A stretch of 64,000 nucleotides of DNA, taken from positions 64,748,248 through 64,812,247 of the forward strand of contig CM043944.1 of the NCBI GenBank assembly GCA_014529385.2. Reading direction: 5' to 3'. Positions 55,276-64,000 of this stretch are shown here, one piece after another; the first letter of the stretch is position 1; every line of letters begins with the position of its first letter. Made by a program: the position numbers and the translations under genes. The notes beneath the pieces were generated by a model. It did not search any database, was not told the origin of the DNA, and saw only the letters and a program-made list of their open reading frames with translations. Source of the DNA: Adiantum capillus-veneris. Lineage: Eukaryota; Streptophyta; Polypodiopsida; Polypodiales; Pteridaceae.

Positions 55276-57649
55276 TAGTGCTCGGGCTACTTTGAAACGT
55301 ATCGGCAATGATCAAGCAAACACAACTATATATTTAAGAAAGAGAGAGAAAGGGGGAGGGGGTGCTTGTTGCATTAATACCTTCTTACAAATCTGTCATG
55401 ACAAATCAAAGTGAGATTAGTACTTGTTCAACATAGATTGCGTAAATTTCACCACAACACATCACAAGAAAAGCCACCCAAATCACTGTCTTAAGGCCAG
55501 GGGAGTCCTCTCCACCCTGTCGCCCTCTTACAGTATGTGGGATTTATGGCTAGATTGATGACAACACCAGAGACAAGCTATCAAGAACTTAACAAAAAGA
55601 AAACACCAAGACACTTACGCATCATTGTTGTCCATTACTTCACGTTGGAAGGGAGACAAAGTATCCAAGCTTAGTCCAAATCCACCCTCCTTGATTCAGC
55701 GAATGTTGGGCTTACACTAGTAGGAAAAATGATAGATTTCCTACTCTCAATTGAATGATCACTCTCTCTCTTACAATGGCATAGATTTCCCTTGCTAATC
55801 CCCTATTACAACACATGCACATGCATAAGACAATGAGCTTCCACTCAAGAGCTCCTTCTAGAGAGGTTGAGCTTGGCTTCTCAAGCTATAGCATAGTGCT
55901 CTTGCTTATGGCTCCCCCCCCCCTTATGCTAGCTACACCCTCCTTTTATAGCAATTTTGAAGGCTAGGGTTACTCCTCTAACCATGGTTGGGTTAGATTT
56001 TCAGCAATTTATCTAATTTCTTTTGCTTGGAATTATCAAGAAGTTGGTGGGGAAAGAGAGAGGAGAGAAATGGAGGTGATAGGACTTTTCATAGTGGGTT
56101 AGTGTTAGTAGAGTTAGTATTAATTTACAAATGGAATTGAATATTTACAATGGGAGTATCCATGTAGGATACAAATAAGGAAGAAAACTCTTAAGAGGTA
56201 AGAAAAGGTGGATTTCTTACAAGGTTGATGCTCCAAGTGTCTTGAGTAGGGCCAATTTTGACGCTTGTTGACGGTCCACTAGCTTTGACGGTACATTTTT
56301 TCTCCACTCTTGACCTTCCTTGAGAGACAAGGTAATTGAAGCTGAGTAATCAACCACCATGATGCTGTCTTTTAAGAGAAGAGGCTGAATTTTGTGGTCT
56401 TTTGATAGATATGGGTAATTTGGAGGAGGAAAAATGAGACTAGGTGGTCAATTTTGGAATGGAATTGTGTGTGGGAGGTATGAGTTCACCATGGTTTCTC
56501 TTATTCTTCAAGGTTGAGGAGAAGGTGAGTAGTGTGCAGAGAGGAGTGGTGAGAGAGATGGGGATGATGAGTGGAGAAGTGTGTGTGAAAGAGGAAAATG
56601 ATAAAGTGGAAGAGAGAGTGTGGCTGCATAGCATGGGAAAACTGGGGTCCACTAAAAAAATCATAGCTCACAGTTGGTAGCTCCAAAAATCATGAAAAAA
56701 TTTGGGGTGATTACTCAGAGCGTGGGCTACATTTGCTCTTTTGACCACCGCTCCAAATTCGGAGTGGAGATAGGTGCCAAAATTCTCACCAAAAAGCCTG
56801 TTTTTTATGCCTGCAAAAGTCTTTTAGTGGTCCCCTCCTTTGTTGAATTTGTACAATGCATCCAAGAGTGAGCCCCTCCTTTGTCATATTATAATACAAA
56901 GCATTCAAGTTGCCCTTGACCCATGCATGGAGGAGGATTATTGGTGAAATAAGAAATATATACATGGTGGGACTAGTGTATGGACTATTCATGGACTTTA
57001 GCTCAATGAGCACATGGTGTTAGAATAATGAGTAAAAATAATAATAAAAATATGGAGGAGTTATGGATATGGAAAGATATTGGAATCATATGATATGGTC
57101 CCTCCTTGAATTATTTTGGGTGAAAGAGGAAAAGGTATGCAAGTAAATAATATAATAAAAGTAACCAATGAGTAGAAATCAATTTTTTGTTTTCACGAGG
57201 GTGAGGGTGAAAATGTGGGAGTGATTTGTATAAAGGAAAAATATGAGGTTAGAGTATGTACATATTGGCAAAAAAAATATAATTATGGTGTAAGAGGATG
57301 AAAGAAGGTGTACATAGGTTTAATAAAACACACACCTAAGTAAAAATATTTAAATAAAATACCAAAATAATTATAAGAAATCCCTAATTTAGGCCATATA
57401 TACAAGGAAATATTTACACACAAAGAGGCCATAATATACTTTTATTTTTTTATTATTTTTATTTTTTTTGGCTCACCTAGCCCAGTGACTAGCTAGCTGA
57501 GGGTTTTTAAGAAGATATGGGAAAAGTCCCGTGACTCACGCACGCCTATGTATAGTGAAATGGTAGGGATAGCCACAGTGTTTGGGTGATTTTGGTAGGG
57601 TGAGGTAACTCACTGTGGCAATTACAAAGAGCCGAAAAAACGGCTATCA
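54968..57649 (-). repeat. Shared LTR: 5' LTR of copy 1 and 3' LTR of copy 2 (2682 bp)
   Basis: One side is bordered by the primer site of copy 1 and the other by the polypurine tract and polyprotein end of copy 2, so one LTR serves two internal regions. It contains the same TATAAAAG (55943-55950), GA repeat (55230-55276, longer than in the other LTR) and terminal hairpin. Confidence 0.92.
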
Positions 57650-57677
57650 TTAGCCCTCCCCCTGGATGATGGTATAT

Positions 57678-59154
57678 TCATGTACCATCATAGAGCATCT
57701 TTTCCAAAGAGAGTGCTTCAGAGTCCTTGACGAGATCTTCATTGTTTGGCCCCTTAGAATTTTGGCTGGAGTTACACTCATGCTTCATGTAACAATACCT
57801 ACATAAGACAGCGGCCTTTGGACAGATCTTTGGTAGATCCTTTGGTAGAAGGCGACTCAAATAGGGCTTCAAGCGATACCCGTTTACTTTCCTGGAGTGC
57901 TCTTTACCATTCAAGTCCATAAGCTGATAGTAACTTGAATTGAAATCCTTCTTGACTATGTATGGCCCTTGCCATCTTGTTTCAAACTTGGCATCAAAAC
58001 GATTGTCAAGTCGATTGTCATACCTTAGCACAAGCTCTCCTTCCTTGATGCCTTTGTCCTTCAGTTTCTTGTCGTGCGTTTCTTTCGCTTGTGTGGCTTT
58101 CCTCTTGTAGCACTCATATGCTGCTTCTCTTTTCCACTCAAGCTCCACTAACGTAAGAAGTCGATCCATCCATACCTCTTGATCATCTTGTGCTCCTTTG
58201 CCATGAAGTCGCATTGTTGGAATGTTGAGCTCGATAGGCTGCAAAGCCTCTTGACCATAGACCAAGTGAAATGGTGTGAACTCCGTGGCTTCCCTATATG
58301 TGGTTCGATATGCCCACAAGGCACCATCCAAGAAGTCATCCCATAATTTTGTCTTGTTTTGCACCATCTTTCTAATGATTCCTGCAATGACACCATTAGC
58401 CTTCTCCACCAAACCATTTGACTGTGGGTAGTATGGTGTGCTATGACGATGTAGAATGTGAAGCTCTTCACAAACTTCTGTGAGCAATCCTTTTCTAAAC
58501 CCTGGACCATTATCAGAAACAATCTCCAAAGGTGTGCCAAATCTACAACAAATGTGAGTGTAGACGAATTTGCTCACTGTCTTCTCATTTACCTTTGCCA
58601 CACTTTGTGCTTCCACCCACCTAGTCATATAGTCTACAGCCACTACAATGTAGAGTTTACCATTTTTTGTCCTAGGCAGAGGACCCATAGCATCAATGCC
58701 CCACTTTTCAAAGGGTCCATTTGCAAGCACTATTTGCCTCGGGCCATGCACCAACCTTCTATTTCCATTTATCTGACAAGTGTGACAGCTTTTACACCAA
58801 TGTTGAACATCCACATGCAAACTTGGCCAAACATACCCCGAAAGCAAAATCTTCTTCACAGTTAATTCTTGGGCAAAATGACCACCACATGCCTCTTCAT
58901 GCAAACCTTTTAGAATGGCTGGAATTTCCTTGATAGTTGGTACTCGTCTGCACACTTGATCCTTCCCTCTTTGATAGAGGGAGCCTTCTAGGAAGAGATA
59001 TACGCTTGCCTTCTTCATGAGTCTCCTCTTCTGAGCTTTTGTGAAGTCTGGTAGAAACTCACCCTCCAAAATGTAGCCAATGATGGGAGCCAATGCCTCC
59101 AATCCCTGGTACCTCGGTTGCTTCACAGCAGCCGCCACCATGATGACCTGCACT
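57678..59154 (-). pseudogene. Ty3 polyprotein, copy 2, C-terminal part (integrase)
   Basis: About 490 codons match the end of the intact polyprotein (from VQVIMVAAAVKQPRYQGLEA to the stop). They cover the last linker, integrase finger, DDE core and tail, with no differences that I noticed. Homology ends sharply at 59154 (after CCTGCACT), where a foreign sequence begins CCCTCCAAAAC. The rest of copy 2 presumably resumes beyond the right edge of the window. It is not a gene on its own, because the upstream 30 codons in this frame belong to the insertion. Confidence 0.92.
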
Positions 59155-59304
59155 CCCTCCAAAACTAACAAAAACGTCAATTCTGGCCCAAAATTCAAAA
59201 TTTCCAAAAGCTGAAACAAACCTTTTCTGTGTCGTCTTCTTCCTCGTATCTGCACAGCTTTTTCCTATAGTACTATCTCTGACAAATACTGTTAACAGAC
59301 TTTC

Positions 59305-61978
59305 ATGAGGAAGAGAAGAAGCTTATACCATCTACACATTGAGCTAAATGAAGAATATTGTCCAATGCGCAAGAGAAACAAATGTGCAGAGGTGTCCTCG
59401 TCCATATTTGAAGCAATGCGGCAAGATCAAAAAAATCACATTGATCTCTGGACTGATGGAAGATTGTATCCAGTGGACCCAATGACAAAGAGCACTCCCC
59501 CATTCTCAAATTGTTCATCTTTGATAAAATTTGTGGGTGATGGTCAAAGAGGGTTGTTGGGTTATACACAAAGTCTTGCGGCAGAGAGAGATATTCTTAA
59601 GTTAGAAGATCATTTGACCAAACAAACGATAAATACTCTTAAACAACAACTTGAGGAATGTAAAGAGAGCAACGAAAAGCTATAAACTCAGCTCAAACAA
59701 GCTAGAAGCAAGAATACAATGTTAGGAAACATACAAAGAGAAAAGAAGTTAAAGAACATTGAAGCCTTGAGACGTGGTGGAGGAGGTTGCAGCAGGAGAA
59801 TCAGAGCAGCAAGGTATTGTTATTTTATATGATTCTGCTTATGCTTATTTTATATGATTCTACTTATGTTAGGTTGTTAATCTTTTTGTTAAGTTGTATT
59901 GTGATTCTGCTCCACATTATTATGCTTATGTTATTGTTATTATGCTATTTTTCTTTATTAAATGATTAATATTCAATTAACTTTAATTTAGTTTGTTTAT
60001 TTTGTTGGTGTCATTTGGACAATAATCAGTTAATTTTGTACCTTTTGATTTAGGACTTTGCTACAACCAAACTCTGCATCAAACATGGAAATGGCAGCTA
60101 AACATTATTGTGATGTTTTACCTCTCAAGGTTGCCAAAAAGATTTTCACAGAGAAGAAGTTTAAAAAGGCAAAGGAGCAGTGCATTGAGGGATTTTTGCA
60201 GAGCTCTAGCTTGGACAAGGAGGATGTGCAATATACTATGGATAAGGTAGGCATTAGCAGAGATGGTTATAGCAAGCTGTTCAGAAATATGAAGTCAAGG
60301 TTAAAGCAATGTAAGGTCAGGTCCTCTTTGCTTCCAAAGCCATCCATTGTGCAGCAGGCAAGGAAAAAGATCAATGAGAGGATAATGGAGATGTTGGGTG
60401 AGCCTCACCACATTCATGGTACCTATCATGGTAAAAAGAGGGATCTTCAATTTGACGAGTTCAATAATATTTTCCTTGACTTGAAGACACTTCAGAAGGA
60501 AATGATCAGATTCTATGAGCTGGAGCATACAGAAGCAAATGGTGTTGTCAGTTTTGTGATAAAGCTTGATGAATGTGAGATTGTTAAGAACAGAAAAATT
60601 GAGAGGATTTCCATAACTTTAATGAACACAGCATTGAAACCGAAGGATACCAAGTACTTCAGCGTGCAATTGGAGAAGAATGTCCGGTGGCTAGGTGCTT
60701 TTGAAGTAGAGAGTGAAGACTTTGATGTTCTGGATTGGGTTTTCCATCAAACAACAATACCCGAAGTCATTAATGCACAAGAATTAGGGGAAGAGCTTGA
60801 AGTTGAAGGGTTTGGAAGTTACAGGGTGGAATGGCACATGGGAGGAGACCTTAAAACCCTTAAATGTATGTACAATGTCTCCAAAGGAGCTATGGCAAAG
60901 AGCCCTTGTCTGTATTGTATGGCATCAGCAAAAGAATGTAATCCTGCAAATTGGAACAAAGCACCCAATAGGCATACTCAAGATCCAAACTTCAAAGCAG
61001 TTTTAAATATTCCACTTGCTAATGTCCACATATGCACTCTGCATGCTCTTTGCAGAATTGTGGAGAAAATTGTACATCTCTATGTGGGGTTTGCCTGGAA
61101 GTTACAGCCAAAAGCAGCTAGAGATGCTGCAATCAAATGTATTGAAACGGTTTTATCAGAAATTGGCCTTCACAGTGGTAAGGTTAAGATTGAAACAGAC
61201 CTGAAGAGGTCTTCAAATGGAAACAATGTGCCTAGAAAGGTATCTGTTGGTGGTGTGAAGGCCAGAGCTTTCCTAGGGTTTCATGGCAAACTAGGAAAGG
61301 TAAATGCCAAGAAGGGTTCATCCAATGTGAAGTATAACCAGTGGAAAGCTCTCCACAATGCCATCAAAGATCATGGTCTTGAAGGTACATCAAGAAACAA
61401 AAAGGCAGAGGTATGGGAATCACTAGACAAAGTATTTTCCTACTGTGATAAGACATCCTGGGGAAAAAATGATCTGCCAAATTTCAAGAAAGTGCTCAAT
61501 AACTTCAGAAGTGCAATGAAAGATGCTTGGGATCAGGAATTCACACATTACATGGTAAGTTTTTTATTCCTTTTTAATATGTACATACTTCTAGTTTGGA
61601 AGCATATGATTAATCTCATACTTACTAATTATTGACACACTTTTACTTTGCCAGCATATAATTTACAATCACACTCCCTGGTTTGTAAAGAGATGGGGCT
61701 CCCTGTCCATATGGTCTACACAAGGCATGGATAAATCCCATTATCAAGCAAGAACCAAGTTTTTCAAGCATACAAGACATGGAGGAGGTGCAGTGAAGGC
61801 AAACAGCTTTCTTGAGGTTTTCCAATGGTTCTATAGACAAATATGGCATAGAACCAGATCAAAAATGACAAAGAAAGCACTACTGAACTCAGATTTAGCA
61901 AATGCCTTACACAAGAACAAGCAGAAAAGACAAAATTCATATAATAGTTCATCTGCAAATGAAAAATTCTTACAATAG
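59305..61978 (+). CDS. Putative DDE-type transposase, three exons, family not assigned
   Basis: Exons 59305-59813, 60054-61554 and 61655-61978 join in phase (split AGG codon; then ATG/CAT) with GT-AG introns (GTATTG...TTTAG; GTAAGT...GCCAG), giving 777 residues. Residues 90-165 are coiled-coil-like and basic (LKQQLEECKESNEKL, then QREKKLKNIEALRRG). An RNase H-like core is suggested by SFVIKLDECEI (D342), WHMGGDLK (D435), CLYC (C455, C458), HICTLH (H495, H500) and FLEVFQWFYR (E724). A long helical insert lies before the last acidic residue, as in hAT, Transib and RAG1-like enzymes. KRWGSLSIWSTQGMDKSH precedes E724. A TAA at 59683, where CAA (Gln) is likely original, truncates exon 1 in this copy. 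The fold and catalysis are inferred from motifs only. Confidence 0.6.
59683..59685 (+). other. Premature TAA in exon 1 of the transposase-like gene
   Basis: The reading EKL-TAA-TQLKQARSKN continues open for 43 more codons to a donor site whose phase fits exon 2. A CAA to TAA change would explain it. If genuine, this copy makes no full protein unless translation starts at ATGs in exon 2 (60085, 60091). Confidence 0.65.
59814..60053 (+). other. Intron 1 of the transposase-like gene
   Basis: 240 bp, T-rich, starting GTATTGTTATT and ending TTTTGATTTAG. The neighbouring frames join in phase only if it is removed. Confidence 0.65.
61555..61654 (+). other. Intron 2 of the transposase-like gene
   Basis: 100 bp, donor ATG/GTAAGT and acceptor TTTGCCAG/CAT. 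Removing it continues EFTHYM into HIIYNHTPWFVKRWGSL. Confidence 0.8.
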
Positions 61979-62035
61979 CTAGCTACAAGAGAGAGACAAG
62001 GTAGAAAGTGGGCCAAAGTACAGGTATGAGCAAAG

Positions 62036-63529
62036 TCAGTCTTTTGATGAAGGTACATCAACTTCACCCCTAAACTTCAGAAACTTCTGCTTATTGTAGC
62101 CTATCATTTGTCTCTTGAGGTCCCCAGAGTGGGCAAGCACATAGGATGCCATTGTTGCAAAATAACCAGCTCTAGAACCAGTAAGTCCAGGGAAGAATCC
62201 AAAAATTTTGATGGCTTCCTCCTTTTCCACCAATATTAACTTCTCTAACCCTGGAGGAAGCTGAGATGAACCAACAACCTTTGCAAGTGCTTTAATTGCA
62301 AGCATTGGCAGCAATGGTTCTCTTGTAAACTTGTTATGGAATATAATGACAGTCTCTTTGTTGAGCTTCCCAATAAAGTGTCCCAAGCTCTGGTTCCTTC
62401 CTAAATTTAAGGGTCTGGAACCCTTCCCCCTGCCAACGAATTTGTCTGTGTCCAGTATTTCAATCTGCAAAAATATGTCTTGGTTAATTGTTCAGCACAT
62501 TAATAAGACAGGGCAAAATGGTCATTAACATACCTTAGGAGACTCGTCCTCCTCAAACAAGGCAGGTTCCCATATATCAATGGATCTAGTTGGCCTTACT
62601 TCATAATCTCTGGTCTTTTCCTCTCCCATATGATCTATTTTAAGCCTTTTCTGGATCTCATTGAACTCCTCTTCAGAAGGTACACCCTGTTGCTCATATC
62701 TCAGAACAATGTCCTGCACATGCTTTCCAACACTTGAGCTGTCAATAAAATTTTCTGCCTCTGTGTCCAAGACTGCTAAGGGGCAAGGTGAGTAATCAAT
62801 AAATCCTATGTCATTAGATCCCCACTCAGCCAAAACTGCCAAAGCATAATCTTCCCTTAGATCAAAAAGATGTTGAATGTCATTCAGCAAAACATATTCC
62901 TTTTTGTTAACTTTGTATGTGGGAAATGTTGCTGTGCAATGCAAAGGATCAACATCTTCATCCTCAATGTCAACATTCTCCACTTTAGTGATGTTTTCTG
63001 CTTTAAATTTTGCAATGTCCAGCATCTCAGTGCTTTGTAGCTTCTCTTCCTCTTCATGGAACTCCATCTCTATCTCCTCTTTCTCCTGGTCCTCCTCAGC
63101 CTGGGAAATCTGCTTTGGAATCTCTTTGCCCTCTGGTGTTGGGAGTACACTGAAGAAAATGATAAGTACAAGGTCATAATCTACCAACTGGCAATGCATA
63201 TTACCATGAAATTTGCAAGGCTTTATGATCTTTTGCCAGTCTGGATGAAGGCTTGACCACTTCTTTGCAATACCTGTCCTTGACAAGCTACCTGCTTTGC
63301 ATATATCAACAAAATGAACAAGATTGTCAAGCCTGTGATCTCTGATCAATTCTGTATATATCTCTTTCAAGTCACTAATTTGTGTAGAGAAGCCATCCAC
63401 AAGTGCTTGAAGATCAAAGGCAACATTAAAAATCTGTTTGACACTTTGAAATCTTGTAAGTTCATTAACTTTGTAAAGAAAAGACATCAGCCTGTCATCA
63501 GCGGTCTCTTCTATATCCTCTGTATCCAT
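62036..63529 (-). CDS. Unknown protein convergent to the transposase-like gene, two exons, 474 residues
   Basis: Exon 63529-62534 (ATG, MDTEDIEETADDRLMSFLYK) joins exon 62464-62036 across a 69-bp GT-AG intron (GTATGT...TTTGCAG), phase 0. The N-terminal 120 residues look helical (LKEIYTELIRDHRLDNLVHF). Then come a very acidic linker (EEDQEKEEIEMEFHEEEEKL), a middle region (HCTATFPTYKVNKKEYVLLN) and a basic C-terminus (LGRNQSLGHFIGKLNKETV, YNKQKFLKFRGEVDV). No known domain recognised. An acceptor-like CTCTTTTTCAG at 63553 suggests a non-coding 5' exon. Its position beside a transposase-like gene suggests an accessory transposition or regulatory protein; this is inference. Confidence 0.55.
62465..62533 (-). 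other. Intron of the convergent unknown gene
   Basis: 69 bp, donor AAG/GTATGT and acceptor TTTTTGCAG/ATT on the minus strand. The exons join in phase 0 (DESPK to IEILDTDKF). Confidence 0.78.
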
Positions 63530-63544
63530 TATGACAATCCACAA

Positions 63545-63990
63545 ATGCTCAGCTGAAAAAGAGAAAAGAGAAGTCTATCAAGACATTAACCACCCTTCTT
63601 TATATCAAGTCTACAAACAAATTAAAAGCATAAAATTGTCAAGCAAATTAAGCGCACAAATTAAGCGCAAGCAAAAAAGAATTACATAAAATTGTGACAT
63701 GCTAAGTTTGTCACTTGCTATGCGAACTTTGAGAAGTTAAGAGAAACTCGGCACTCACTAACTACGCGCACAGAGTGACACTTGGTACGCGATTTCCTAT
63801 TGCTAGGAAGAGGTTGACGTCCCCCAAAATCGCGCACGGGTGTCGCTTGGAGGGTTGGAGGCTTAAATTCGAAGCCTTGTGAATGACAATAAGCGAAAAA
63901 ACGGGTTGGGTAGGTTCCTTTTATGGCCAAAAACGCCGCCTCGGGGGGTGTGCAAATCGGTTTCCGCCTCGAAGTTTGGTCCAACGGCTA
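63545..63990 (-). promoter_or_regulatory. Upstream region of the unknown minus-strand gene
   Basis: On the minus strand GGCCATAAAAGGAACC (about 63914-63929) resembles a TATA box. A GC-rich stretch with CpGs follows, then AT-rich DNA with a repeated GCGCTTAATTT (63650-63670), and the acceptor at 63553. An 88-codon open frame here (63984-63718) has no recognisable domain and is probably chance. Confidence 0.4.
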
Positions 63991-64000
63991 GTTTTTATGC

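Larger units (their letters stand above)
45329..57649 (-). mobile_element. Complete young Ty3 (Tat-like) retrotransposon, copy 1
   Basis: 5' LTR 54968-57649, primer site 54948-54964, leader with small protein exons 53355-54900, uninterrupted gag-pol 48026-53305, polypurine tract and 3' LTR 45329-47997, all on the minus strand: 12.3 kb in total. An intact polyprotein and nearly identical LTRs make it a candidate for recent or present activity. It lies in the plus-strand Ty3 element, whose sequence is cut at 45328. The 5' LTR is shared with copy 2, whose internal region follows without any host flank. Confidence 0.9.
59155..64000. mobile_element. Probable two-gene DNA transposon inserted in Ty3 copy 2 (left end to window edge)
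   Basis: Foreign sequence begins exactly where copy 2 departs from copy 1 (59154/59155), starting CCCTCCAAAACTAAC. It holds a plus-strand three-exon transposase-like gene (59305-61978) and a convergent minus-strand two-exon gene (62036-63529), with stop codons 57 bp apart. No LTR, reverse transcriptase or poly(A) tail is seen. The right end and target duplication lie outside the window, so terminal inverted repeats cannot be tested here. Confidence 0.65.

Noticed and set aside
59305-61978. Naming the transposase-like gene as RAG1/Transib or hAT
   Set aside because: The CxxC after the second Asp and the long insert are suggestive, but no diagnostic motif of either family is visible; left unassigned.
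62534-63529. A 55-bp intron (GTAATATG...TTCTTCAG) within the unknown gene near 63145-63200
   Set aside because: Removing it would shift the frame, and the uninterrupted reading is open; it is also very short for a plant intron.
63718-63984. 88-codon minus-strand open frame upstream of the unknown gene
   Set aside because: It contains a TATA-like sequence, lacks recognisable domains and is separated from the gene by AT-rich DNA and a splice acceptor; more likely promoter/5' UTR.

Overview
This window is plant nuclear DNA made almost entirely of nested transposable elements. The signs are: Ty1/copia with a methionine-tRNA-type primer site, L1-type LINEs whose ORF1 has a DUF4283-like region, Ty3 elements with a second (archaeal-type) RNase H as in the Tat lineage, and GT-AG introns. 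A land plant with a large repeat-rich genome is the safest reading; a fern or other non-flowering plant is possible but not shown. I found no convincing host housekeeping gene, tRNA, rRNA or CRISPR array.

Layout. 1-2490: decayed Ty3 pol (+). 2490-5712: 5' half of an L1-type LINE (-, copy C). 5713-8599: no gene, but a diverged LTR-like segment with clustered CCAAT motifs. 8600-21550: one near full-length LINE (-, copy A), split by a copia element (9889-15426, target duplication CTAAG) and by a solo LTR (15934-17273, target duplication GCCAC). 21551-23150: remnant of a different, non-L1 LINE (-), ending at a microsatellite. 23210-25960: mostly featureless. 25970-27656 and 34102-34700: parts of a decayed Ty3 element (-), split by LINE copy B (27730-34090, +), with a small palindromic foldback in its gag. 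34735-41048: LINE copy D (-), split by a deleted LTR element (37064-40545). 41049-45328: 5' LTR, leader and gag of a Ty3 element (+). It is cut by a young minus-strand Ty3 array: LTR 45329-47997, intact 1759-residue polyprotein 48026-53305, leader exons 53355-54900, shared LTR 54968-57649, and the 3' end of a second copy up to 59154. 59155-64000: a two-gene, intron-containing, probable DNA transposon inserted in that second copy and running off the window.

Most interesting. (1) The right-hand element has convergent genes. One encodes a 777-residue protein with an apparent D...D...E layout (D342, D435, E724) and a CxxC/HxxxxH pair. The other encodes a 474-residue acidic protein that I do not recognise. 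(2) Two different Ty3 elements, on opposite strands and with the same unusual primer-binding site, carry related small proteins between the LTR and gag. The family is duplicated in the minus-strand element and starts with an F-box-like stretch. (3) The young Ty3 copies form an LTR-internal-LTR-internal array.

How the parts work together. The intact minus-strand Ty3 copy has every part of an LTR retrotransposon: promoter in the LTR, primer site, gag-pol and polypurine tract. It could supply proteins to its truncated neighbour. The other retroelements carry stops, frameshifts or lost catalytic residues and are relics. Coordinates of repeat edges are exact where a target duplication or LTR end is stated and approximate (tens of bases) otherwise.
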